Origin: Circinella umbellata
Taxonomy: Eukaryota > Mucoromycota > Mucoromycetes > Mucorales > Lichtheimiaceae
Assembly: GCA_025093555.1 (NCBI GenBank)
Contig: JAIWNF010000014.1
Coordinates: 310,001-374,000, forward strand
Length of the DNA: 64,000 nucleotides
Direction of reading: 5' to 3'
Shown here: positions 23,380-33,661 of the stretch, piece by piece
How positions within the stretch are numbered: the first letter of the stretch is position 1
How the letters are laid out: every line of letters begins with the position of its first letter
Program-made: the position numbers and the translations under genes
The notes under the pieces: generated by a model
What the model saw: the letters and a program-made list of their open reading frames with translations, nothing else
The model's database searches: none
What the model was told of the DNA's origin: nothing

Positions 23380-24142
23380 ATGGATCCCACTACCATAAAC
23401 GCCTTTAATCAAATCGTTCAACAAGTTGTATTACTTGACAACGAAATTCAAAGAGTTCGCGATGAAGAAGAAAGATCTGGGCCGTTCTCTTTTACATATA
23501 TCAAAGCAAATTAGAGCTCGAGAAGCTTACAAAGCTGGACGAAAATATACAGATCGTAAACGAGAAATCTTTGCAAAGCATCTGGAGGATGACTATTTTG
23601 ATGACGAAAATAGTACTTTTGATGATAAGGCTTTTCGACGTCGCTTTCGTATGGAAAAAAAGCTCTTTTTAATGATCTCAAATAAGCTAAAGGAAAATTA
23701 TCGCTGGTTTCAACAAAAGCATGATGCTGCTCACAAACTCGGATTCACTACTTTGCAAAAAGTATGCGCAGCAATTAGCATGTTGGCAAATGGAGGAGCA
23801 GCAGACCTGGTGGACAACTATTACCGTCTAGCTCCAAGTACTGCACGCGAAAACTTGCGCCAATTCTGCCGAGCCATCATTTCATCATATGGGGCAAAGT
23901 ATCTTCGTTCTCCTGGTGTTGACGATGTCAAGCAGTTGCTTGTTTGGGGGGAACAGCAAGGATTTCCGGGTATGCTTGGCTCGGTGGATTGTATGCATTG
24001 GCGTTGGAAAAACTGTCCGACTGGATGGGCTGGCCAATACACCAGTGGAAACAAAGGGGGTCCTTCGGTGATCTTAGAAGCTGCTGCTTCACAAGATCTA
24101 TCCATTTGGCACTCTTTTTTTGGTGTGCCTGGATCTAATAAT
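23380..24142 (+). pseudogene. Truncated PIF/Harbinger transposase (DDE nuclease, plant-transposon family)
   Basis: An N-terminal frame starts at ATG 23380 (MDPTTINAFNQIVQQ, ending in RVRDEEERS). A +1 shift near 23460-23500 leads into the long frame that ends at 24145. That frame includes FRRRFRMEKKLFLMI and the nuclease signature LGSVDCMHWRWKNCPTGW followed by YTSGNKGGPSVILEAAA and FFGVPGSNN, typical of Harbinger/ALP1-like proteins. The protein stops just after GVPGSNN, where intact relatives continue with DINVL and two further catalytic regions. So it is both frameshifted and 3' truncated at about 24143, where an unrelated ORF begins. Confidence 0.85.
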
Positions 24143-25209
24143 TAGTAAACACTTTACAAACTACTTGACAAAAACGAAAGTTTTTGACTGGAAATATGAA
24201 GACGTAATAAAGCAGCTGCTTGACCTTGGACTCCTTCCTACTGACGAAAATAATGATTTACAAAAACTTGGTTCAATATATAAACATATTGTAACTAAGC
24301 TAAAAAACGAAAATTCAGTAACATACTCAGAAGCCGAACATAGAAAAATGGCAAGTGTCATTAAATATATGGAATTCTTATGTACCGCTTCACCAATCAA
24401 AAAGATTATACGCGAAAAGAAATGGCAATATAGATATCAGCAAACCTTGGAGAATGAAGTTTTAGATGCTGCTACGGTGGAAGAAGACTCTTGGGAGACT
24501 AAGAAAAAGACTGCCGAGAAAAACTTTGAAAATCTATCAGTGACTGATAAATTCATTCATTTAGCCACATATTATGGCGAAGATGGAATATTGAACCTCC
24601 AACACACGAAACTTCCAAAACGATTCAACAAGTACTTAAAAAAGATGAAGGACGAAGCTGGAATTGATGTAAAACCTTTGGTTACTCTTGAAGAAAGGGA
24701 CATGTTGGTTGAAATTTCTAATTGCAAGAACACGTCTGAACTTGAGACTCTTTTATCAACATGGTACTCCAAGAAAAACTTATCTTCAAATTGTAAATAC
24801 ATCAGATTCGCTTTGTCTGCGAGTGTTGAGCTTTGGTCAACAAAGGCTTTGGTTAATAAAACTCAAGGTGAAGACTGGTATCGGCTACATGTATATTCAA
24901 ACGTGTGGGATAAGGCTTTCCTCGATGATGAAGAGCTTGAAACCAAGCGCTCTGAATGTGTGAGTCAGGGTTACGAAGATTTTAAAGGAAGCTAAAAAAG
25001 ACGTTAAACTACAACGATTGGACTTCATTTTACGTGATATGAATAATGACACTGATGTGTTGACAGTAGAAGAAAAGCCATCTGTAAAGGGCGTAAAGGC
25101 TGATATTAGAAAGGGAAATATGTTGAAAAAACATGCACTTTACTTATGGTCTAAACAAGTTGACAGCAGCGCGCTTTGTAATAATTATTGCTTGGCAATT
25201 ACATCATAG
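24143..25209 (+). pseudogene. Orphan ORF with D...ExK nuclease-like signature, frameshifted
   Basis: A Lys/Glu-rich frame of about 285 codons (ISKHFTNYLTKTKVFDWKY... to GYEDFKGS, stop 24995) is continued in another frame from about 24962 to 25209 (...KLQRLDFILRDMNN, then VLTVEEKPSVKG). The join points to a single-base indel near 24961-24990. The reconstituted region has the spacing LD - about 13 residues - hEEK, as in PD-(D/E)XK nucleases. ELWSTKALVNKTQGEDWYRLHVYSNVWDKAF just before it looks like a conserved core. I do not recognise the family by name; it may be a passenger gene of a transposon or a lineage-specific multicopy family. The nuclease idea is inference only. Confidence 0.45.
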
Positions 25210-25478
25210 TCATCATTGTCAAAATTAATCTAATCATTAATTATCATTATTATCATTATTATTATTACCATTACATATTATATTCCGCAATAGTTTTAGA
25301 AAACATATAAATACCCCATCATAATCATTAGATAAAAAAAACATTTTTACGTTATCCTTTATTATTTTTCTTCGTTATTCTATTTTATTTGGCTACAGTG
25401 TTATCTCCCTCCCCAGATATATTTCAACAATAGTTAATTTTTTTTTACTTACAACTACCTTCAATTTACTTTTCAGCG

Positions 25479-27509
25479 ATGCCATTCCAAACTGGTTCTT
25501 CATCCAGAAATCCTCTTGGTGCTCTTCACGATGAGGTAAAATAAGCATTGATTATACAAAAGTATCGAGCTATAAAATCACAAAGAGCATTTGTAACCAT
25601 ATTGTCCTTCTTATCCTTTTGTTATATTTCTTTCCATTAGTTCAACCCAACGCCATATTCAAACTCTCCCTTTGTTTCATCTCCAACCCCAAGTTTTTCC
25701 CGTCAAGCTTCTGCCATGTCTATCGATCGTGATCAATCAAGTACTATTGATGATAATGACATTGTGTCCGTTTCGAGTGTCGTATCTGAATACCAACACG
25801 ATTCATCCATCAAGAAAACTAGCTTTATATTTAAATATGGATACGGCCAACATTTTACCGATGATAAAGGTGCCCCTCGAATTAAATGCTTGGTGGGTAC
25901 TTGTAACCGCTATTTTGCTTCGAAGGATTCCTCTACTTCTGGTTTAGTCAAGCATTTGCAGAACAAGCATCAAATAACAGCAGATAATGGCCCACATACA
26001 GGTGCTAAGCGTTCTGGAGGTCCGATGGATTTGTTCGTCCAAGCAAAACGTGCCCGAGTTTTTACAGCTGATGATTTTATAAAGACATTTATCAAATTCA
26101 TTGTTAAAACCAAACTTCCATTTACCGTGGTCGAGAATGACGATTTACAAGAGCTCTTGAACATTGCGCAATCAGCAGCAGCAATGGAAATGGTAAAACT
26201 TCCAAGTACAGACACCATTACAAGAAAGGTATATTTTTTTACCTTCAGACCAAAGAAGAGTATGACTTTTACAAAAAAAAAACTGCGCAACTTGCTAGAT
26301 TCACTTCCTGTAATTTCTTGTACACTTGATGGTTGGACTAGTCCATCATATAATGATGCTTTCCTCGCGGTCACCGGTCATTGGATATCAACTTCTACTT
26401 GGACAATGCATGAAGTAATTCTCGGTTTCCAGCCATTGAATGGTCCTCATTCGGCAGCAACATTCTTGGAAATTATCAACGATTTCAACCTAGGTCCCAA
26501 GTTATTCACAATTACGACTGACAACGCATCCAACATGAAAAGAATGGCCCTGGAAGTAGAAAAATATGCTGAAGAAAAAGGATGGTAGGTTAACCATTAT
26601 ACAATATATCAAAACATATCAACATGACACTAATATAAATATACCTATCTATAGGCCGTTTCGTACAAGAAGCCATCATATACCGTGTCTTGGACATGTG
26701 TTAAATTTAGCCGTTCAAGATATTTTGAAGTGGGGTATGAATGAATCATATGTCGAGCAAGAAAATAACGACGATTCAGAAAGAGAAAACGAGCACGATC
26801 GTTTTGGGGACAATGGTGAACGACAAGTGATGAGCTCACTTATTAAGCTTCGAAAAGGCATAACAAAAATACGGTATGATAAACACTATTTTTTTTTTTT
26901 TTGCAAAAAAGTTGTTATTATCAGAAAATACTCATAAACATCCAATATCACAATAAATATAGGTCCTCACCACAACGAACAGAGAGATTTATGCGCGCAT
27001 AAGAAATACATTGCCCTCATGGAAAAGTTGGAAGCTATATCTTGTCAATGGCAAGGCACAAAATTTACAATTTATGGATCTCGGCTACTACCTTCTGATA
27101 CAATGCTTATATACAAAAAAGGAAGTTATAGTTTCCCAATCTCGTCAAGACACTCACCGGAGTTCTCTAAGCTCCTGTTGGTCATCCTTTCTCTAAACGA
27201 ACAGTGAAATTAAATTATGCCAAGTTCAACTTGATTCTGGAGGAAAAGTACAAAAACGAGGTTAGGACGCTGAACTTTGCTGATGATCTCTTTAATGAAG
27301 TTAGTTTTATAAGCAACAGCACCAACAGTGACGGAGAATACGAGGACGGGGATTATGAAGAAAATGAACCAGAAGATGAAGACTTTGTTGAAAATACAAA
27401 GGTGATGCTAGACGGGTTGAAGGAAGACGAAAAAGGTTTGAAGCGTTTTCATGACTGGGAGGATATGTTGTTGTTTGATTGCTCAAAGCGTAGAAAAACA
27501 AGAAAATAG
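25479..27509 (+). pseudogene. hAT-family transposase gene with BED zinc finger, 3' part decayed
   Basis: Exons 25479-25535, 25641-26584 and 26655-26873 join in frame. The product contains a BED-type zinc finger (IKCLVGTCNRYFASKDSSTSG followed by LVKHLQNKH; C..C...H..H) and the hAT catalytic core with CTLDGWTSPSYNDAFLAVTGH, ITTDNASNMKR and HHIPCLGHVLNLAVQDIL. An exon from 26963 begins SSPQRTERFMRA, then stops. Downstream sequence shows a shifted frame and an acidic frame to 27509. The C-terminal hAT dimerisation segment is not seen. So the gene is disrupted after the core. It sits inside the Tc1-bounded island. Confidence 0.8.
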
Positions 27510-27949
27510 TAGCATCATGTAATATGTATAGTTTAGCTCTAATATTATTCCTCAAGCTTTAATAAAGTATTGTGATATAGATACCAGTAATTAATTGCTT
27601 TTAGTGTGCTGCTACTCTCAAAGAATCAAATATTTAGAGTGTGCTTCCAATCTTCGCTGTTCCTGAAAGCAGGAAGTTAATAATTACATACTGTGATATT
27701 TGGCTTTTGAAAGTTGTCTTCGTGTTAATCCTTTATTAATAGATTTTAAAATAAAAATTAAATTTCAGATATTGGTTCCATAGGTAATAATAATGAAGAG
27801 CTATCCGTGAGCAATCACTATTATACACTTGAGATATTTACCAGCATTTGATATATAATGTTTATATTAATGCTTTTATAGGTAAATATCTACAATAAGG
27901 TGTGATCTAATTCGATAGTAAAAAAAAGAAGTATGCCAAATACGACATA

Positions 27950-28106
27950 TACTATTACATAAGATACCAGCTTTGTCAGGTGAGTTTATCGTTTCCGGCA
28001 GCCGGTCCAAAGGTGGTGGTCCCAATGAATGCCTTATTTTAATTTGGTTTCTTTGTCGAGACATATATTCCAATATGTTTTGACATGTGAGCACTCCAAA
28101 AAGCAA
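27950..28106 (-). pseudogene. Probable N-terminal fragment of the Tc1 transposase
   Basis: A minus-strand frame next to the right TIR contains MSRQRNQIKIRHS and GPPPLDRLPETINSPDKAG, which has the look of the DNA-binding start of a Tc1-like transposase before its helix-turn-helix. Orientation and position are those expected for the missing 5' half of the DDE frame at 21670-22335. Similarity is judged by eye only. Confidence 0.35.
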
Positions 28107-28189
28107 TCCAAAAAAGCCTCCTTGCCCTTTTTTAATCTAAAAACTCTGACAAACAGTCTCAACGTACTTTACAGTCGATCTCTTTATTT

Positions 28190-28305
28190 TAAAAGCGAAC
28201 TTTGGGAATGACAAAAGCTCTTACCAAAACGAAGATTGGGCTTTACAAAAACGAAAATTGGTCGGAGACCAAAACGAAATCAGTTTGTTGAGGGTGGAGG
28301 CACTG
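28190..28305 (-). repeat. Right terminal inverted repeat of the Tc1-type element
   Basis: Its reverse complement starts CAGTGCCTCCACCC and then reads CAACAAACTGATTTCGTTTT, matching the left end for about 110 bp. A TA dinucleotide follows at 28306, as expected for a Tc1/mariner insertion. Confidence 0.85.
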
Positions 28306-28421
28306 TATATGAAAAAGAATAAACCGGGCACACGTTCCATTAGGCACAACAGTTCTGTGAAATAATTGGGTTTTCAGCACACCCTAAACTCCTCTTTAAT
28401 AACGGAAAGGTTGTAGGCGAG

Positions 28422-29287
28422 ATGTCATTATCAATAACTCTCGTTCGTCATGGAAACACCGATGCCAACAATGAACGTTGGCTTCAAGGTCAAAAAGGTA
28501 GATAAAATACATTGCTTCTTGCATGTTTTGTAATCAGTGAGACTTTTGTGCTTTTTTTTCCTGTCTGGAATATAGATACGTTGTTAAACAAGAAAGGCCT
28601 TGAACAAGCTATTTTAGTGGGTCAGCGTTTATCTAGCGAAAAGTTTGATATAGTGTATTGTAGTGATCTTACTCGTTGTAAACAGGTAGGATATTCTTAA
28701 TATAATAGTATGTATATGTAGACTATTACAGCAGTAGGCTAAACGTTACTAGCTGAAAAACGATATTAATAGTTTTAATATCATAGACTGCTCAGAGCAT
28801 CGTTGATCATCATCCCACGATCCAAATAAAATATAGAGACGATATCCGAGAGCGTGGATTCGGATCTCTTTCCGGAAAACCAATCTCTTATCTCATGACC
28901 GAAAGCACGCGTCTTCGTAAATCCATGGATGATTTTGTCAAGGAACATGGTGGTGAAACTGCTGAAGTGTTTGAAGAACGAATTATTAAAGCTTATCATA
29001 ATATTTTGAAAGATGTTGAGAGTGAAGGAGATGGTATAAAACAAGTAGTGATAGTGACACATGGTGGGCCATTAAAAGTGCTTACGAAATATTGGATCGA
29101 AGAGGCACATTTCAAAGTAGATCCATCAAATTACGGAACACACGGAAACCATGGAAATACAGCGGTAACTCGTATAAATATTCCTAAGCAACATAATGGT
29201 CATAATGGTATTATTGAGATATTAAATTCTACAAATCATCTTTGTGATCAAACCGGTGGATCTTTGGACGCTCCGCCGTCTGTCTAA
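28422..29287 (+). CDS. Histidine phosphatase superfamily protein (phosphoglycerate mutase-like)
   Basis: Exons are 28422-28497, 28576-28685 and 28787-29287, giving 228 aa. The RHG catalytic motif lies at the N terminus (LSITLVRHGNTDAN), with the phosphohistidine at about residue 10. The second core Arg is in CSDLTRCKQTAQ, a Glu in RERGFGSLSGKP follows, and the second catalytic His is in VIVTHGGPLKVL. Size and motif order fit small PhoE/TIGAR/YOR283W-like phosphatases rather than glycolytic mutase. Substrate is unknown. The 5' flank is only 114 bp from the right edge of the transposon island, so part of its promoter may now be transposon sequence. It is convergent with the PAS kinase gene. Confidence 0.88.
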
Positions 29288-29664
29288 AAAAAATACATAT
29301 ACACCATAATAATTTTTGTCTTCCCTCTCTATTATACAAATCATTTTTTGTTTCTTTCATTTTTCTCTCTGTTAACTATAACTATGTAAATTAAGTAAAT
29401 TATATTCATAAGCATAACTTATTTATACGTTTTCAAAATATAGATATATGCAGATAGCAGTATTTATGGATATATATTGTAGCATAAAACTGTCAAATAA
29501 ATATGAATCTGTTTAACGAAAATTACTACTATAAGAATAAATAACATGTTGTAGTGTATATTAAAATTAAAATTTGTAGATGTGATTATATGGGTTGTAT
29601 GCATATCTAAAAAAAAGAAACACAAAAAGAACATAGATATAAATGGATAGATTCAAAATTACTG
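29288..29664. other. Convergent 3' region
   Basis: AT-rich region between the stop codons of the phosphatase (plus) and the PAS kinase (minus). It contains a T-rich 3' UTR and AAATAAATA-like polyadenylation motifs near 29497. No gene is seen. Confidence 0.55.
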
Positions 29665-32600
29665 TTATGGCGACGAAGAAGACGAAATCCAAGGATCCCT
29701 TAATACTTCATCTATGGTTGGTCTTGAATACACATCTCGACTAAGCATTTTGTGCAATAAATTCGTCGGTCCTAATTCCATGTAAAAAAAAAAGTCGATA
29801 ATAAATAATAATTGTGAGTACTCGTGACACTTCTTCCTACATGTATATTTTGTGAAGATGATAATTTACCGGGATAAGGTGGCTCACGTATCCGTAATTC
29901 ATCACCCAGAATATCATCAATCTCATTGAATGGCGTCTCTCGAAAAATTAATGTATACAGTAAAATACCCAAGCTCCATATATCTTGAGGAGGACCTGAA
30001 TAACTAATCCCTTGTAATAATTCAGGCGCCCAGTAATCCATTGTCCCGCAAAATGTTTCAAATTTTTTGTTTTCCCGATAATAAGCAGCGCTTCCAAAGT
30101 CAATCAAAACAGCTGTTCCTGATTCATCAAGAATGATATTTTCATCCTTAATATCTCGATGTACAATCTTGTTATGATGGAGATGGCGAACACCTTCTGC
30201 AACTTGTCGAAAAATAGTACGTGCTTCTTGTTCACTGATTGTTTCGTTTAATTCGATAAAGTCAAATAAATCCATACCATCGCCATGGAGTTCCATCACA
30301 ACGTAATAATATTCTTGGTCCTCCATGTGTGTTACTGACAAATGTTAGAATCATAAATTCAAAAGTAACATTTTCACACACACACACGCGCACACGCACT
30401 TTTTTCTTTACAAACAGAGAAATAAAAAACAAAGAGTACTTACAAAGGTGACAACAATTGGGATGCTGATTTGCTTTCAAAGTTCGCAAAATATGAATTT
30501 CTGCAGGTACCATATCACCGAAACGTCGATCACTAAATATGTGAATTAAATCAAAGCAAAAAAAAAAAAAAAAAAAAACAGCATTGGTAAATTTTTTAAT
30601 TCATCTTTTTTTTATTTATAGTTATTAAAATTATAGTTACCGCATCCATGAATCGACAATTATACGAGACTTTGTTATGGATTTAATAACCACCTTTTTC
30701 TATAAGAAAAAATCAAACATATTAGATTGGTATTTTATAATCGGGATAATATACACAAATTTTTTTTTTTGAAAATGTCTAATAGAACATACCTTTGTTT
30801 CATCATTTTTACAATACGCAAGCATTGCAGTTCCATAAGAACCTTCACCTAGACTGCTTTCAATTACATAGTTAGCGAGTGGATGTTTGTCTCCATCCGT
30901 TGGAAGAGGAGGTGGCCACTGGTGCTCCTGTTGTCCTTCTTGCTCCAGAATGATAGATTTATCTTCTTCAATAGGGTTCAAAATAGGATCCGGCACCGAT
31001 CGCATAGTTTGTTCTTCTTCCAATGGCTCTAACCCTTTCCGACTATTATTTCTTGGCAAAAAGATTTTCCTCAGAGATTGTGATACTGATCGACAACTGT
31101 CTTGATTTCCGTGATCACTTGATGAAGATGGTACAGGAGTCATTCTTGACTTGATTGCCGTATTATCTCGATCGTTGTCGCCATTGTTGCTATTAGTTGC
31201 ACCAAGTGGCGTTGAAGATAATTGCGCAACGCTTGCTTTACGTTTATTATTGCTATTACCACGTCGAATACTTTCCGAGTGGAGCCGATCAAAGCTAACC
31301 CAAATGCTAATCAGATCTTCCTCAGTACTTTCAATAGACCGCAATTGAAGTTGGACATCAAAGTGACTACCGTCACGATGTACGGCGTATATAGTGGGTA
31401 ACGTGTTATTACTTTGTGAGCTGACAGACAATCTTCGTTCTGTATCTTGTGATGATAAACCTCCTATTGTTATTGCCGAATCAACCAATGCTTTTCTACA
31501 TGCCTGGTTACCAACTACACTTGTTCCATTATTTCTCCAAAGTCCATCTTTACGCAATCCATTTAATATATCATGAAATTGTGGTAAAAGTTGAACAATA
31601 TTCATCTTTTCGACAATCATCTCAATATGTTGATATCCAAATAAATATTTTGCTGGAACAGGGCTAATGCTTTGAATGATACCGTCATGATGAATAGTGA
31701 GTAGTCCTGCAACGGCAGGTAAGGACGTAATTTTCAGTGACAAATAATTATCTTGTTCTTGGTGCAGCGTTGTCATGACTGGAAAAAAAGCACCGGATTT
31801 ATCTTGTGCACCAAAGAATTTCAATTGTTCAATAGACTTAAAATTAATTTCTGCTGATTTGTCTTTTCGTAATTGAGGTATCATTACATCAACTGGTTTT
31901 CCAATAGCTTGATCATTTTCATATCCAAATAATTCTTGTATTTTGCCAATGATATCTTTTATAACTCCCTGACGTTAATAACAATCCCCGATCCACGACT
32001 TAGTTAAATTTCAACAGAAATTATTCATTATGCTCTTTCGGTCATGTCAATTGAAAAAAAAAAAAGTAGATCTTACCTTGGAGTCTAGGTGTGCAGATAA
32101 TGTACTTTCACAAATTTCCTCAAATACCCAAATATATACAACTTGACCACCATCGCGTTCTTTTTCTTTAAGCCAAAGTGAAGCAGTTGACATTTCACCA
32201 TTGATTTTGACAATAGGAACCTTATATCCATTTTAACCCCACCCCCCAAGCAACAAAAAAAACACGTTATTTTGTATATGAGTTAAAAGGAAAAAAAAAA
32301 ACGATGCCTTTTTTTTTGAAAAAAAATCAATATGTTTATTTGTTTACTAACCACGTTGCCACATACTAAAATAGAATTCTTGTTATGCATCATTGTGTCT
32401 TTTCGATGGGATAAAAGTGTTTCAACTTGTTTTCGAAAAGGCTGCTGCAATATAGGTAGTATAGCTTTTCCAATATATGACTTGTTGATACCAAAACATA
32501 AACTGGCAATATCATTAAATAACAGTATTGTTCCATTTACACTGGTTGTAAAAATCGCTTGATTTTGTGGCAGGTATCGTGTGGGTGCATGAAGTGCTCT

Positions 32601-33661
32601 TTTATAATATGTTTCTGCTGCTGCTGTTGTCGTCGCGTCATCACTACTATTTGCTGTTACTGAAGAACGCGGGTTTGGTGATACAGAACCATGTGTGGAT
32701 TCATATATTGGCGGTAAGGAAGTTCCGCCTTGATCTGTAGAGCTCCGTGGAAGTGTTTGACGTCTTCCACTACTACTAAAATTACTGTTTGGTGTTGGTA
32801 ATAATACATTGCTATTATTTCCACTGCTACTACTCATGTTTAATATATCATACGAAAGCTGTTGCTGAATTACAGAATCTCCCTGTTGTAATAGCCCCTC
32901 TCGAAAAAAAGGTTGACTAACACTATCATAATCAATACTGGTTCTTGGTGTATTCTGAGCACTCCAGTAGTTTGTTTGCCAAGTATAAGTCATAGAACCG
33001 ATGTCAGGATGAGAAAACCGCCGAGTGACACGATCATCCAATTTATATCGAATTCTTTTAACAAAATCCACACCACGTTGTATCATATGTTTTCGACTTG
33101 TTTTATTTACTGCTGTCTTGTTCGTATTATGGTTACTATGGGAGCGAAGAAAGACCGGATTAAAACTATAGCTATAAAGTGATTCTTTGGAGAATCTAGC
33201 AATAGTATCATTTTCAAGTCCTGATGATGACTGTCCTGAATTGTCTTCACTATTTTGTCGTAGTCGCGCTAAACTTCGTTGAGAGTAATAATCTTCCATA
33301 TCTTCGTCTTCATCGTCCGTTGTTGTCGTAACAGCACTAGATAAAATTATTTTATCAGTTTTTTTTTTTTTAGCTTCTTGCTTTTTCTTTTTCTTTCAGG
33401 TGTTTTTTTTCCCCTCATTATTATTTACTTTTCAAAATCTCCATCTTGAGTACATAAATTACTATATTGTTCCGTATTTTTATCATTTACGCCATTATTA
33501 TAGTCTGATGTCCCGCTTGCAAAAGGAGCTTTATTAAAAAAAAAAAGTCTTTAATTTTAACCAATAAAAAAAACTCGCATTTTTATTTAAAAAGGTAAAA
33601 AAGGAGAAAAGAAGCAGAAATAGGTTTAGTGATTGTTACCTGATGAAGTAGTTGGGTTCAT
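29665..33661 (-). CDS. PSK1: PAS-domain serine/threonine kinase (PSK1/PASK family)
   Basis: Exons are 33640-33661, 33429-33528, 32352-33336, 32077-32220, 30793-31968, 30641-30693, 30444-30532, 29870-30334 and 29665-29771, giving 1046 aa in phase throughout. A Ser-rich N terminus is followed by PAS-like segments (SVNGTILLFNDIASLCFGI and later HHDGIIQSISPVPAKYLFGY). The C-terminal kinase has glycine loop LGEGSYGTAML, catalytic Lys in VVIKSI, HRDIKDENIIL, DFG in LIDFGSAAY and APELLQG. PAS kinases link nutrient state to glycogen, wall-glucan and translation control in yeast; that function is transferred from the family. The start and the first two small exons are the least certain. Runs of A/T in several introns could confuse automatic gene models. 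Confidence 0.9.

Larger units (their letters stand above)
21544..28305. mobile_element. Nested transposon island bounded by Tc1/mariner inverted repeats
   Basis: The left border CAGTGCCTCCACCC at 21544 is matched by its inverse ending at 28305. Both are flanked by TA (21542-21543 and 28306-28307), the target site of Tc1/mariner elements. Homology of the ends extends roughly 110 bp with one small indel and includes repeated TTTTCGTTTT motifs. Between them lie, in order: the C-terminal part of a Tc1 transposase (minus), a 108-bp minisatellite, a Harbinger end and truncated transposase, an orphan ORF, a decayed hAT gene and a probable N-terminal Tc1 piece (minus). A single autonomous Tc1 element is normally 1.3-2 kb, so later elements inserted into this copy. 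The island sits between the TMEM97 and phosphatase genes. Confidence 0.85.

Noticed and set aside
24961..24990. A 28-bp intron (GTGAGT...AAAG) joining the two orphan ORF parts
   Set aside because: Far shorter than any other intron in the window; an indel is the simpler explanation.
28781..29062. 93-aa minus-strand frame
   Set aside because: Antisense of the histidine phosphatase exon.
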